A stretch of DNA of 64,000 nucleotides, taken from ZC4RG20 sp036381515 (GTDB lineage: Bacteria > Pseudomonadota > Gammaproteobacteria > Steroidobacterales > Rariloculaceae). Of the stretch, positions 23,467 through 33,108 are shown piece by piece. The notes under the pieces were generated by a model. It was not told the DNA's origin. It did no database searches and saw nothing but the letters and a program-made list of their open reading frames with translations. A program made the position numbers and the translations under genes. The stretch is taken from the NCBI GenBank assembly GCA_036381515.1, contig DASVCR010000096.1:1-64000 (forward strand), in the 5' to 3' direction. Every line of letters starts with the position of its first letter. Position 1 is the stretch's first letter.

Positions 23467-26202
23467 GTGGCCTCGACTCCCCCCCAAGGCATCGGGCGGA
23501 CCGACATCTTCTTCGCCGAGAAGGATCAGGCGCTCCGCGAGGATGTGCACCGGCTCGGCGAGCTCGTCGGCGAGCTCGTGCGCGAGCAGGGCGGCGAGGC
23601 GCTGTTCGACCTCGTCGAGGCGGCGCGCCGCGCGGCGATCAAGCGCCGCGAGGGCGACGACGACGCGTTCACCGAGCTCAGGACGTTGCTCGGCGCGCTC
23701 GCGCCGAGCACGGCGCGGGACTTCATCCGCGCGTTCTCGACGTACTTCCAGATGGTCAACATGGCGGAGAAGGTCCACCGGATCCGCCGCCGACGGGCGT
23801 ATGAGCGGGACGCGGCGACGCCGCAGCCCTTCGGCTTCCTGGACGTGCTGCACCGCCTCAAGTCGGCCGGCGTCGACTCGGTCGAGATCGAGCGCGTGAT
23901 CGCCAGGACGTGCATCGAGCCCGTGTTCACGGCTCATCCGACGGAGGTGACCCGGCGCACGCTGCTGCGCAAGCAGCAGAACATCGCGCGGCATCTGCTC
24001 GAGATGCTCGATCCGTACATGACGCCGCAGGAGCTCGCGGCGACGATGGATCGCATCCGCCTCGAGATGACGACCGGCTGGCAGACGGAGGAGTACGCGC
24101 CCGAGCAGATGACGATCGGCGACGAGGCCGAGCACGTGCTGTTCTTCGTGACGGACGTGCTGTACCAGATGCTGCCCGCGTTCTACGAGAACCTCGAGTC
24201 GGCGCTCTCCGAGACGTTCGCCGAGCGCGCACGGCTGCGCGTGCCGAACGTCATCCGGTTTTCGTCATGGGTCGGCGGCGACATGGACGGCAACCCGAAC
24301 GTCACGGCGAAGACGCTGCGCGAGACGCTCGCGCGGCAACGCGCGCTCGTGCTCGACCTCTACTTCCGCGAATGCCGCGAGCTCGGTGCGCACCTGAGCC
24401 AGAGCGCGAGCCGCGTAGGCGTCTCCGACGAGCTGATCTCGAAGACCCGCTCCTACGCCGCGCATTTCCCGCAGGCGTTCCACAGCGTGCCGGCGCGGCA
24501 CAGGGAGATGCCGTATCGCGTGTTCCTGCGGCTCGTCGGCGCACGCCTTCAGGCGACCTACGACGATGCAGAGTTCCCGTACGAGTCGCCCGAGGAGTTC
24601 ATCGAGGACGTGGAGATCGTCGCGGACAGCCTGCGCGCGAACAAGGGCCGCAACGCGGGACTGCAGCTCGTGCAGCGGCTGCTGCGCCGCGTGCAGACGT
24701 TCGGCTTTCATCTCGCGACGCTCGACGTGCGGCAGAACGCGCTCGTGCACCGGCGAGTGGTCGGCGAGGGCCTCGGCGAGCCGGACTGGCTCGAGCGGAG
24801 CAGCGAGTCGCGCACGCAGCGCCTGAAGGAGGCGCTCGAGCGCCGCGAGTCGCCGGTCGGCGCGCTGTCGTCGGAGGCGCGCCGCACGCTCGCGGTCTTT
24901 CAGGCGATCGCGCACGCGCGCCGCAAGTACGGCAGGGACGCGATCGGGCAGTACATCGTCAGCATGGCGCACGGGCCGGACGACGTGCTGTCGGTGCTGC
25001 TCCTCGCGAAGTGGGGCGGCCTGGGCCCGAAGGGCGGCGCGGTCCCGCTCGACATCGCGCCGCTGTTCGAGACGGTCGAGGACCTCGACAACGCCGACGG
25101 CATCATGGCCCGCCTCGTCGCCGACGAGCATTACCGTGCGCATCTGCGCACGCGCGGCGACGAGCAGATGATCATGATCGGCTACTCGGACAGCAACAAG
25201 GAGGGCGGGCTCGTCGCGGCGCGCTGGGGCCTGCAGAAGGCGCAGCAGCGCCTCGTCCGGACGCTGTCGGGCTCCGGCATAAGGCTCACGCTGTTCCACG
25301 GCCGCGGCGGGACGATCAGCCGCGGCGGCGGACGGCTGACCGACGGCCTGCTCGCGGCGCCCGAAGGCGCCGTGAACGGGCGGCTGCGGATGACCGAGCA
25401 GGGCGAGACGATCAACGCGAAGTACGGCCTGCACGGCATCGCGATGCGCAGCCTCGAGCAGACGCTCGGCGCGGTGCTGTGGCTCACGGCGCGGCCGCCC
25501 GCGCCGCATCCGCGCCAGGCGGACTGGCAGGCCGTGATGCAGGAGATCGCGGACGAGAGCCGGCTCGCGTACAAGCGCCTCGTCTACGACCGCGCCGATT
25601 TCGTCGACTACTTCCGCGACGCGACGCCGATCGACGTGATCGAGCGGCTCAACATCGGCTCGCGGCCGGCCGCGCGCGACGGCCGCGGCGGCATCGAGGA
25701 GCTGCGCGCGATTCCGTGGGTCTTCGCATGGACGCAGAACCGGTGCCTCTTGCCGGGGTGGTTCGGCTTCGCGACCGGGCTCGAAGCCGCGATCCGCAGG
25801 CACGGGGACGCCGTCCTCCGCGACATGGTCGCGCACTGGCCGTTCTTCGAAGTGCTGATCAACGACGTCGAGGCCGTGCTCGCGAAGGCGGATATCGAGA
25901 TCGCGGCGCACTACTCGCAGCTGTCGTCGCTGCACGATACGTTCTTCCCGATCATCCGGGACGAGTACGAGCGCTGCGTCCGGCTCGTCCTCGACCTGAC
26001 GGGCCGGCAGGAGCTTCTGTCCGACCACGAGACGCTGCGGCGTGCCATCCGACTGCGAAATCCATACATCGATCCGATGAGCTTCCTGCAGGTCGACCTG
26101 CTGCGCCGCTGGCGCCGGGACGGACGCCGGGACGATGCGATGCTGCAGGCGCTCGTCGTCAGCGTGAACGGCATCGCGCACGGCATGCAGAACACGGGTT
26201 GA
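23467..26202 (+). CDS. ppc: Phosphoenolpyruvate carboxylase
   Basis: This 911-residue enzyme forms oxaloacetate from PEP and bicarbonate to refill the TCA cycle. Active-site motifs are VFTAHPTEVTRRT with the catalytic His, SWVGGDMDGNPNV, MIGYSDSNKEGG and TLFHGRGGTISRGGG; the C-terminal QNTG binds the allosteric inhibitor aspartate. GTG at 23467 gives a length near the usual 880-910; an upstream ATG at 23377 would add 30 residues with no homology-like content. Stand-alone gene, convergent with ycgN. Confidence 0.96.
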   Translation: MASTPPQGIGRTDIFFAEKDQALREDVHRLGELVGELVREQGGEALFDLVEAARRAAIKRREGDDDAFTELRTLLGALAPSTARDFIRAFSTYFQMVNMAEKVHRIRRRRAYERDAATPQPFGFLDVLHRLKSAGVDSVEIERVIARTCIEPVFTAHPTEVTRRTLLRKQQNIARHLLEMLDPYMTPQELAATMDRIRLEMTTGWQTEEYAPEQMTIGDEAEHVLFFVTDVLYQMLPAFYENLESALSETFAERARLRVPNVIRFSSWVGGDMDGNPNVTAKTLRETLARQRALVLDLYFRECRELGAHLSQSASRVGVSDELISKTRSYAAHFPQAFHSVPARHREMPYRVFLRLVGARLQATYDDAEFPYESPEEFIEDVEIVADSLRANKGRNAGLQLVQRLLRRVQTFGFHLATLDVRQNALVHRRVVGEGLGEPDWLERSSESRTQRLKEALERRESPVGALSSEARRTLAVFQAIAHARRKYGRDAIGQYIVSMAHGPDDVLSVLLLAKWGGLGPKGGAVPLDIAPLFETVEDLDNADGIMARLVADEHYRAHLRTRGDEQMIMIGYSDSNKEGGLVAARWGLQKAQQRLVRTLSGSGIRLTLFHGRGGTISRGGGRLTDGLLAAPEGAVNGRLRMTEQGETINAKYGLHGIAMRSLEQTLGAVLWLTARPPAPHPRQADWQAVMQEIADESRLAYKRLVYDRADFVDYFRDATPIDVIERLNIGSRPAARDGRGGIEELRAIPWVFAWTQNRCLLPGWFGFATGLEAAIRRHGDAVLRDMVAHWPFFEVLINDVEAVLAKADIEIAAHYSQLSSLHDTFFPIIRDEYERCVRLVLDLTGRQELLSDHETLRRAIRLRNPYIDPMSFLQVDLLRRWRRDGRRDDAMLQALVVSVNGIAHGMQNTG

Positions 26203-26259
26203 CGGGGCGCCCGGGCGCGGGACGGGATTGCGGCCGGCCGCGCGCGTCGGCGCACCGCG

Positions 26260-26730
26260 CTACTTCGGCCAGTCGACGATCCGATCCTCGGCGTCGTCCG
26301 GATGCACGTCGCGCTCGCGCACGACGCGTCCGCGCACGGAGATGCCCGCGTCGTGGACCGTGCGCGGATCGCCGGAGACGAGCGGATGCCACCATTCGAG
26401 CGGCTTGCCCTCGGCGAGCCGGCGGTACGCGCACGTGCTCGGCATCCAGCGGAACGCCTCTGGCGGCGCGCCGCGGAGCGACACGCAGTCCGGCACGAGT
26501 CGCGTGCGCTCCGCGTACCGGCGGCAGCGGCAACGCCCGAGATCGAGCAGCCGGCACGCGATGTCGGTGTAATGCACTTCGCCGGTGTCGGCGTCCTCGA
26601 GCTTGTGCAGGCAGCAGCGCGCGCAGCCGTCGCAGAGCGACTCCCACTCGTCGTCGGTCATCGCCGACAGCGGCTTCGTTTCCCAGAAGGGCGCGTCAGG
26701 CTTGTCGAGCATCATCCGGCGCATGCGCAT
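26260..26730 (-). CDS. YcgN-family cysteine cluster protein (UPF0260)
   Basis: This 156-residue protein closely follows E. coli YcgN: PFWETKPLSAMTDDEWESLCDGCARCCLHKLED, ACRLLDLGRCRCRRY, and SISVRGRVV-like ending (here GISVRGRVVRERDVHPDDAEDRIVDWP). Conserved cysteines (C-x2-C-x2-CC, plus C-x8-C-x-C) suggest Zn or Fe-S binding. Function unknown. Several in-frame ATGs near the start (26730, 26724, 26715, 26712) leave the exact start open. Confidence 0.9.
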   Translation of the reverse strand: MRMRRMMLDKPDAPFWETKPLSAMTDDEWESLCDGCARCCLHKLEDADTGEVHYTDIACRLLDLGRCRCRRYAERTRLVPDCVSLRGAPPEAFRWMPSTCAYRRLAEGKPLEWWHPLVSGDPRTVHDAGISVRGRVVRERDVHPDDAEDRIVDWPK

Positions 26731-26795
26731 TTCGTTCGGCGGAGCACGGCGTCGCGCGAGCGTCGATCGGGCGGCCGCTGGTGTAAGCTTCGAGC

Positions 26796-27764
26796 ATGGG
26801 GGGAAAGCCGAAGGCCGCGTTCCTCGACTTCGCGACGCTCGGGCCCGGAATCGACACCGGCGTCCTGGATCGTCTGCTCGACGTCACCTATTTCCCGTAC
26901 TCGACCGAAGCGGAAATCCCGGCCCGGCTCGCCGGCTGCGAGGTCGCCATCGTCAACAAGGTGCGCCTCTCGGCCGACGCGATCGGGGCCGCCCGCGACC
27001 TTCGCCTGATCGTATTGTCGGCCACCGGCACCGACAACGTCGACACGGCCGCCGCGAAGCGGAGCGGCATCGCCGTCGCGAACAGCCGCGACTACTGCAC
27101 GAGCTCGGTCGTGCAGCACGTCTTCGCCCTCGTCCTGTGCCTGACGCAGAACGTCATCGCGTACGACCGCCTGAGCCGCTCGGGCAGCTGGAGCAGGAGC
27201 CGAAGCTTCGCGCTGTTCGACCATCCGATCCGCGAGCTCGCGGGCCGCGCGCTCGGCATCGTCGGTTACGGCACGCTCGGCCGCTCCGTCGCGGCGGTCG
27301 CGAGGGCCTTCGGCATGCGCGTGCTCGTGTCCGCGCGGCCGAAGGCGCCCGCGGACCAGGTCCCGCCCGATCGGCTGCCGTTCCTCGAGGTCCTCGCCGA
27401 AGCGGACGTGCTGACCCTGCACTGCCCGCTCAACGACGAGACGCGGCACATGATCGGTGCGCCCGAGCTCGCGCGGATGAAGCCGGACGCGCTCCTGATC
27501 AACACGGCCCGCGGCGCGCTGGTCGACAACGCCGCGCTCGCGGACGCGCTGCGCGCACGCCGCATCGGCGGGGCCGGCATCGACGTGCTGCCGGTCGAGC
27601 CGCCGGACGACGACCAGCCGCTGCTCGCGCCGGACATCCCGAACCTGATCGTCACGCCCCACGTCGCATGGGCCGCGCTCGAGGCGAGGCAGCGCGCGCT
27701 CGACCAGATCGCCGAGAACGTCGCAGCGTTCTTCGCGGGCGAAGAGCTCCGCCGCGTCGTCTGA
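26796..27764 (+). CDS. D-2-hydroxyacid dehydrogenase (glycerate dehydrogenase/HprA-like)
   Basis: This 322-residue NAD(P)-dependent enzyme shows the Rossmann motif GIVGYGTLGRSVA, the substrate loop LSATGTDNVD, the catalytic Arg in NTARGALVDN, a Glu in the VEPPDDDQPLL segment and the catalytic His in TPHVAWAALEARQRA. The LSATGTDNVD and PHVAWA motifs match hydroxypyruvate reductase/glycerate dehydrogenase, used in serine or glyoxylate metabolism, but the family is broad and other 2-keto acids are possible. Divergent from ycgN with a 65-base gap. Confidence 0.88.
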   Translation: MGGKPKAAFLDFATLGPGIDTGVLDRLLDVTYFPYSTEAEIPARLAGCEVAIVNKVRLSADAIGAARDLRLIVLSATGTDNVDTAAAKRSGIAVANSRDYCTSSVVQHVFALVLCLTQNVIAYDRLSRSGSWSRSRSFALFDHPIRELAGRALGIVGYGTLGRSVAAVARAFGMRVLVSARPKAPADQVPPDRLPFLEVLAEADVLTLHCPLNDETRHMIGAPELARMKPDALLINTARGALVDNAALADALRARRIGGAGIDVLPVEPPDDDQPLLAPDIPNLIVTPHVAWAALEARQRALDQIAENVAAFFAGEELRRVV

Positions 27765-27901
27765 GCGCCGTCGACGGGATGGTCGAGCCCGCTGCGACAG
27801 ATTGAGCCCGCGCGAGACTTTCGGCATGCTCTCCCCCGCCCGTCGATGCCCGCGCGCCAGGCGGCGGCGCGCCGAGCATCCATGATCCCGAGGACGTTTG
27901 C

Positions 27902-29569
27902 ATGCGGAACAAGCCCTGGCTGGACGCCTACCCGAAAGGCGTGCCCGCCGAGATCGACGCGGACAAGTACCCGTCGCTCGCGGCGCTCCTCGAGGGCGCC
28001 TTCGAGCGCTACCGGGAGCGGCCCGCATTCACGAATCGCGGGACGACGCTGACCTTCGCCGACGTCGAGCGGCTGAGCCGGGCCTTCGCGGCGTACCTGC
28101 AGGCGGTGCCGGGGCTGAAGCGCGGCGACCGCGTCGCGGTCATGATGCCGAACCTGCTGCAGACGGCGATCACCGTCTTCGGCGTGCTCCGCGCCGGGAT
28201 GGTCGTCGTCAACGTGAATCCGCTCTACACGGCGCGCGAGCTCGAGCATCAATTGGCGGACAGCGGCGCGCGCGTGATCGTCGTGCTCGAGAACTACGCG
28301 CACACCGTGATGAAGGCGCTGCCGCATTCGGCCGCCGAGCGGGTCATCGTGACTCGGGTCGGCGATCTCTTTCCGTTCGTCGAGCGCGTGGCGACGAACT
28401 TCGTCGTGAAGCACGTGAAGAAGCTCGTGCCGCGCTGGAGCATTCCGGACGCGATCGAGTTTCGCGACGCGCTGTCCGAGGGCGAGTGGCACGACTTCGA
28501 GCGCCCGGAGCTAGACGGCAACGACCTCGCGTTTCTGCAGTACACCGGCGGCACGACCGGCGTCGCGAAGGGGGCGATGCTGACGCACCGCAACCTGGTC
28601 GCGAACACGCTGCAGGCGGCCGCCTGGGCCACGCCGTTCTACTCGAACACGAACGGCGTCGTGATCACGCCGCTGCCGCTCTATCACATCTACTCGCTGA
28701 CCGCGAACCTCTTCTGCTTCGTCGAGCTCGGCGGACACGACGTGCTGATCACGGACCCGCGCGACATCAGGGGATTCATCAAGGAGCTCAGGAAACGGCC
28801 GTTCGCGTACATGACGGGCGTCAACACGCTGTTCAACGCGCTCCTGAACGCGCCCGGCTTCGAGACGGTCGACTTCGGCTCGCTGCAGGCGTGCCTCGGC
28901 GGCGGAATGGCCGTGCAGCGCAGCGTCGCGGAGCGCTGGCTCGCGGCCACCGGCGTGCCGATCGCGCAGGGCTACGGCCTGACCGAAGCGTCGCCGATCG
29001 TCTCGGCGAATCCGCTCGACGCGAAGGAATTCGACGGCTCGGTCGGCGTGCCGCTGCCGTCGACCGAGGTCGCGATCATGGGCGACGACGGCGAGTGGCT
29101 CGACGCGAACGAGGTCGGCGAGATCTGCGTCAGAGGGCCGCAGGTCATGGCCGGCTACTGGAACCGTCCCGAGGAGACGGCGGCCGTGCTGACGGAGGAC
29201 GGCTGGCTCAAGACCGGCGATCTCGGCCGGCTCGACGAGCGGGGCTTCCTGTTCATCGAGGATCGAAAGAAGGACGTGATCGTCGTCTCGGGCTTCAAGG
29301 TGTATCCGAACGAGGTCGAGGACGTCGCGGTCTCGCACCCGGGCGTGCTCGAGGCGGCGGCCGTCGGCGTCCCGCATCCGCAGTCGGGCGAGGCCGTGAA
29401 GCTCTACGTCGTGAAGAAGGATCCGTCGCTGACCGAGGCCGACGTGATCGCCCATTGCCGCAGCGGGCTGACCGGCTACAAGGTCCCGCACGAGGTCGAG
29501 TTCATCGACGCGCTGCCGAAGTCGAACGTCGGGAAGGTGTTGCGGCGCGAGCTGAAGAAGGCGGGGTGA
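27902..29569 (+). CDS. fadD: Long-chain fatty acid-CoA ligase
   Basis: This AMP-forming acyl-CoA synthetase of 555 residues begins KPWLDAYPKGVPAEID, typical of FadD. The P-loop is YTGGTTGVAKGAMLTHRNL, with LPLYHIYSLT, QGYGLTEASP and the C-terminal hinge KTGDLGRLDERGFLFIEDRKKDVI with the catalytic Lys in LPKSNVGKVLRREL. It activates imported fatty acids for beta-oxidation. The gene is followed at once by a GTCAGA-type repeat cluster whose inverted copies can serve as terminator. Confidence 0.94.
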   Translation: MRNKPWLDAYPKGVPAEIDADKYPSLAALLEGAFERYRERPAFTNRGTTLTFADVERLSRAFAAYLQAVPGLKRGDRVAVMMPNLLQTAITVFGVLRAGMVVVNVNPLYTARELEHQLADSGARVIVVLENYAHTVMKALPHSAAERVIVTRVGDLFPFVERVATNFVVKHVKKLVPRWSIPDAIEFRDALSEGEWHDFERPELDGNDLAFLQYTGGTTGVAKGAMLTHRNLVANTLQAAAWATPFYSNTNGVVITPLPLYHIYSLTANLFCFVELGGHDVLITDPRDIRGFIKELRKRPFAYMTGVNTLFNALLNAPGFETVDFGSLQACLGGGMAVQRSVAERWLAATGVPIAQGYGLTEASPIVSANPLDAKEFDGSVGVPLPSTEVAIMGDDGEWLDANEVGEICVRGPQVMAGYWNRPEETAAVLTEDGWLKTGDLGRLDERGFLFIEDRKKDVIVVSGFKVYPNEVEDVAVSHPGVLEAAAVGVPHPQSGEAVKLYVVKKDPSLTEADVIAHCRSGLTGYKVPHEVEFIDALPKSNVGKVLRRELKKAG

Positions 29570-29830
29570 CGAAAAATCGAAAAATCGGGGTCACGAAAAA
29601 TCGGGGTCAGAGCCCGTTTTCCGGAAAAATCAGGGAAAAATCGGGGTCGCAGCCCGGTTGGAAAAATCGGGGTCGGAGCCTGGTTTCCGGAAAAAATCAG
29701 GGTCAGCGAAGAACGGGCTCTGACCCTGATTTTTCCGGAAACGAGCTCCGAAGCGAGCTCCGACCGTGATCTTCGTTTTCCCAAAGAGAACAGGCGCTGG
29801 GAAAAAAACGGGCTCTGACCCCGATTTTCG
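29570..29830. repeat. Cluster of GGGGTCAGAGCCC-type repeats after fadD
   Basis: Direct copies occur at 29603-29615 (exact), 29643-29655 (GGGGTCGCAGCCC) and 29669-29680 (decayed), each preceded by GAAAAATC. Inverted copies occur at 29715-29727 and 29810-29822. They alternate with CCGGAAAAATC and GAGCTCCGA motifs. The whole 260-base gap between the two convergent genes fadD and the DUF445 gene is filled by repeats and holds no gene. It is the same family as at 0.1-0.8 kb. Confidence 0.82.
29683..29742. terminator. Bidirectional hairpin between fadD and the DUF445 gene
   Basis: Arms 29692-29706 and 29720-29734 are perfect 15-base complements (AAAAATCAGGGTCAG and its reverse). They extend outward through CCGGAAAC/GTTTCCGG with one extra A. 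A-runs on one side and T-runs on the other allow termination in both directions, fitting the convergent gene arrangement. The hairpin is built from two facing repeat copies. Confidence 0.65.
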
Positions 29831-31075
29831 TCAGGCGACGGCACCCCAGACGACGTGGATCAACACGCCCACGAGCCCGCCGACGAGCGTGCCGTTGATC
29901 CGGATGAACTGCAGGTCCCGGCCGATGTGGAGCTCGATCCGTTCGCTGGTCGCGACCGGATCCCACTGCTCGATCGTCTCCGAGATCACCCCGCTCACCG
30001 CGTCGCGATAGTTCTCGATCAGGTAGATCAGGAGATCCTCGAGCCGGCGATTGAGCCGCGCGGCAATCGCCGGGTCGCGCGCGATCCGCCCGCCGATCGC
30101 GCGGAGCTCACGCTCGATGCCGAGGCGGAGCGCCGACTCGGGTGCGGTCAGCGAGTTGTGCAGGTACTCGCGGACCCTCGACCAGACGTCGCCGAGATAG
30201 CGCTGCACGTCCGGATGGTCGACGAGATCGTCCCACAGGGACTTGCCCTTGCGGATCAGCTCCTCGTCGCGCTCCAGCGAGCTCTTCAGCGAATGAAGCT
30301 GCTCGTTGAACTGCGTGCGGGCCGGGTGATCCGGGTTCTTGCCGACCTCGTTCAGAATCCGCTCGAATTCGCCGACGAGCTGGTCGTAGATCTTCTCGTC
30401 GACGAACTTCGGCATCCACCACGGGCTTTGCGCGCGGATGCGCAGGCGGATCTCGAACTTGTTCTTCTCGAGCTGATCGCGCCCGAGCTCGACGAGCTGG
30501 TCGATCAGCCGCTGCCCGTGATTGCCGGCGAGCGCGACGTCGATCAGCGTCGCGAGCGCGAGATTGACGGGCACGTGCTCGAGCGCCTCGCGGATCCCGG
30601 TGCGGATCGCGTGCCGCAGGTCGTCGCTGTCGACGGCGCGCAGCAGCCAGTCGAGCGCGACGGACGCGTCGCGGCTCAGCAGGTGCGCGTTGCGCTCCTT
30701 CTCGAGCCACGCGCCGGCGCGGGAGACCACGTCCGCGCGCTCGAGGCGGCCGGCGATGGCTTCGCGGGTCAGGAAGTGATCGCGGATGAAGCGCGCGAGC
30801 GCGCGGCCGATCTCGTTCTTGCGGGTCGGCACGATTGCCGTGTGCGGGATCGGCAAGCCGAGCGGGTGCCGAAAGAGCGCGGTCACGGCGAACCAGTCCG
30901 CGAGCGCGCCGATCATCGCCGCCTCGGCGAACGCTTCGACGACCCCGAGCGCCGGGTACATCGGCTGCAACAGGCTCGAGACGACGAACAGGACGACCAT
31001 CGCGACCAGGAGGCCGGTCGCGAGCCGCTTCATGCGCTTCAGGCGAAGGACCCGCTCCGCGGGCGCGTCGTTCAC
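29831..31075 (-). CDS. DUF445 family membrane protein
   Basis: This 414-residue protein has an N-terminal hydrophobic helix (LLVAMVVLFVVSSLL), the DUF445 signature AALIGALADWFAVTALFRHPLG-like (here AAMIGALADWFAVTALF followed by RHPLGLPIPHTAIVP), a long helical middle and a C-terminal TLVGGLVGVLIHVVW hydrophobic segment. The family (YjiN/YheB-like) has no established function; it probably sits in the inner membrane with a large helical domain. Its start overlaps the pyrF stop by four bases, so the two are co-transcribed. Confidence 0.88.
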   Translation of the reverse strand: MNDAPAERVLRLKRMKRLATGLLVAMVVLFVVSSLLQPMYPALGVVEAFAEAAMIGALADWFAVTALFRHPLGLPIPHTAIVPTRKNEIGRALARFIRDHFLTREAIAGRLERADVVSRAGAWLEKERNAHLLSRDASVALDWLLRAVDSDDLRHAIRTGIREALEHVPVNLALATLIDVALAGNHGQRLIDQLVELGRDQLEKNKFEIRLRIRAQSPWWMPKFVDEKIYDQLVGEFERILNEVGKNPDHPARTQFNEQLHSLKSSLERDEELIRKGKSLWDDLVDHPDVQRYLGDVWSRVREYLHNSLTAPESALRLGIERELRAIGGRIARDPAIAARLNRRLEDLLIYLIENYRDAVSGVISETIEQWDPVATSERIELHIGRDLQFIRINGTLVGGLVGVLIHVVWGAVA

Positions 31076-31779
31076 GCGAAGCAGTCCGCGATCTCCCGTT
31101 GAATGCTGCGCGCGGCCGCGAGCGGATCGTGGGCCGCGCGGATCGGGCGGCCGACGACGATGTAGTCGGCGCCGCTCTCGAGCGCCGCGCGCGGCGTGAC
31201 GATGCGCCGCTGGTCGTCGCTGCCGGGCGTCGCGTCGGCGGGGCGGATGCCGGGGGTCACGATCAGCGCGCCCTCTCCCAGATCCTGCCGAAGCCGCCGC
31301 GCCTCGTGTCCCGAGGCGATCACGCCGTCGCAGCCCGCCGCGAGCGCCTCGGCCGCGCGGCGCCGCGCGAGCGTCTCGATGTCGAGGTCGATGCCGATGC
31401 GCGCGAGATCGGCCTGCTCGATGCTCGTCAGCACGGTGACGGCAAGAATCTTGAGGCTCTCGCCCTTCTCGCGCGCCGCGGCCTCCATGACCGAGCGCTC
31501 CCCGTGCACGGTCAGGAACGTCGCGCCGCGGTGGCGGATCTGCCTGACCGCCGCGCCGACGGTCGCCGGGATGTCGTAAAACTTGAGGTCCGCGAACACG
31601 CGCTTGTCCTGCTCGAGCAGCCAGTCGAGCAGCTCGAAGTAGCGGCCCGACATCGCGAGCTCGAGCCCGATCTTGTAAAACACGACGGTGTCGCCGAGCG
31701 TGCGGACCAGCGCTTTCGCCGCGTCGATGTCGGGGACGTCGAGGGCGACGATCAGGCGTTCGCGGGTCGGGATGGTCAC
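31072..31779 (-). CDS. pyrF: Orotidine 5'-phosphate decarboxylase
   Basis: This 235-residue TIM-barrel enzyme makes UMP from OMP, the last step of pyrimidine synthesis. LIVALDVPDIDAAKAL opens the barrel; the catalytic Asp-Lys array is in VFADLKFYDIPATVG; the phosphate loop has VTPGIRPA and DYIVVGRPIRAA. The start is GTG at 31779. It precedes and overlaps the DUF445 gene. Confidence 0.96.
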   Translation of the reverse strand: MTIPTRERLIVALDVPDIDAAKALVRTLGDTVVFYKIGLELAMSGRYFELLDWLLEQDKRVFADLKFYDIPATVGAAVRQIRHRGATFLTVHGERSVMEAAAREKGESLKILAVTVLTSIEQADLARIGIDLDIETLARRRAAEALAAGCDGVIASGHEARRLRQDLGEGALIVTPGIRPADATPGSDDQRRIVTPRAALESGADYIVVGRPIRAAHDPLAAARSIQREIADCFA

Positions 31780-31831
31780 TGAACGGGGCTTCGTGGAACG
31801 GCCGCGCCCATTCTAGCAGCCCGGGACCGCA

Positions 31832-32995
31832 TCATGCGCCTTCGGCGCCGAAGAGCCGCTCGCGGGTGGAGAGCGCGAAACGATCCGTCATGCCCGCGAT
31901 ATAGTCCGCGATGACTCGCGCCGCGCCAGCCCTGCCGGACGCGGCCTCGGCGGCCGCCGCGCGTGCCGCATGCTTGTCCGGCATCCTCGAATAGTCCTCG
32001 CTGAACGCCGCGAACAGCAGGCGGATCGTCTCGCGCGCCTTGTCCGTCATCCTGCGCACGTGCGGATGCGTGTAGAGGTGCTCGCGGAGAAAACGCTTGA
32101 GCGCCGCCTGCGCGGACACGTACGGCTCGCTGAAGCCGATCAGCGGCCGGGTCATCGCGCGCACGTCGTCGATGTGCGCCGGCTGCGCGTCCGCGATCGC
32201 CGCCTCGCTCGAGCGGATCAGGTCGCCGACGAGCTCGCCGATCATTCGCCGGACGACCTCCCGGGCCAGCATTTCCCGGTCGAGGCCGGGGTGCTCGTGC
32301 TCGACGAGCCTGAGCTGCTCCGCGAAGAACGGCACGTCGGCGAGCTGCTCGAGCGTCAGGAGCCCCGAGCGCAGGCCGTCGTCGACGTCGTGGTTGTTGT
32401 ACGCGATCTCGTCCGCGATGTTCGCGATCTGCGCCTCGAGACCCGGCTGGCGCCGCTCGACGAAGCGGCGCCCGACGTCGCCGAGCTCGAGCGCGTTGCG
32501 CAGCGCGCAGTGCTTCAGGATGCCTTCCCGCGTCTCGAACGTGAGGTTGAGGCCCGGGAACGCGGCGTAGCGCTCCTCGAGCTCGTCGACGACGCGCAGC
32601 GACTGCAGGTTGTGCTCGAAGCCGCCGAACTCCCGCATGCACTCGTTCAGCGCGTCCTGGCCGGCGTGCCCGAACGGCGTGTGGCCGAGATCGTGCGCGA
32701 GGCTGATGGCCTCGACGAGGTCCTCGTTGAGGCGCATCGCGCGCGCGACCGTGCGCGCGATCTGCGCGACCTCGAGCGAATGCGTGAGGCGCGTGCGGTA
32801 GTGATCTCCTTCGTGGTTCACGAACACCTGCGTCTTGTAGACGAGGCGGCGGAACGCGGTCGAGTGGATGATGCGGTCGCGGTCGCGCTGGAACTCGTTG
32901 CGGTAGGCCGCCGGCGGTTCCGGGTGACGGCGGCCTCGCGTCTGGGCGCTGTGTGCGGCGTACGGTGCGAGCTCGATGAACAACGACTTCGCCAC
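31832..32995 (-). CDS. Deoxyguanosinetriphosphate triphosphohydrolase-like HD protein
   Basis: This 387-residue protein of the dGTPase family has RDRDRIIHSTAFRRLVYKTQVF, the HD metal motif in HDLGHTPFGHAGQ, preceding THSLEVAQIARTVAR, then FEHNLQSLRVVD and EIAYNNHDVDDGL. It hydrolyses dNTPs to nucleosides and triphosphate. It belongs to the short (about 380 residue) dGTPase-like class rather than the 505-residue E. coli Dgt, so substrate preference is uncertain. GTG 32995 is chosen as start. A TACAAT -10 element (33076-33071, minus strand) lies about 75 bases upstream. Confidence 0.9.
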   Translation of the reverse strand: MAKSLFIELAPYAAHSAQTRGRRHPEPPAAYRNEFQRDRDRIIHSTAFRRLVYKTQVFVNHEGDHYRTRLTHSLEVAQIARTVARAMRLNEDLVEAISLAHDLGHTPFGHAGQDALNECMREFGGFEHNLQSLRVVDELEERYAAFPGLNLTFETREGILKHCALRNALELGDVGRRFVERRQPGLEAQIANIADEIAYNNHDVDDGLRSGLLTLEQLADVPFFAEQLRLVEHEHPGLDREMLAREVVRRMIGELVGDLIRSSEAAIADAQPAHIDDVRAMTRPLIGFSEPYVSAQAALKRFLREHLYTHPHVRRMTDKARETIRLLFAAFSEDYSRMPDKHAARAAAAEAASGRAGAARVIADYIAGMTDRFALSTRERLFGAEGA

Positions 32996-33108
32996 TCCGA
33001 CCGATGAGGGCCGACGGCCCGCCCGTCGTGCCGCCCCCGGAGCCCGGGAGGCCGCCGGACGAGTGCCCGCATTGTATCGGAACGGGCCCGCGCGCGGAGC
33101 GCGAGCGG

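Noticed and set aside
21286..24135. A 949-codon minus-strand open frame opposite the ABC exporter and ppc
   Set aside because: Low-complexity, charge-rich translation and complete overlap with genes that have clear motifs; an antisense shadow.
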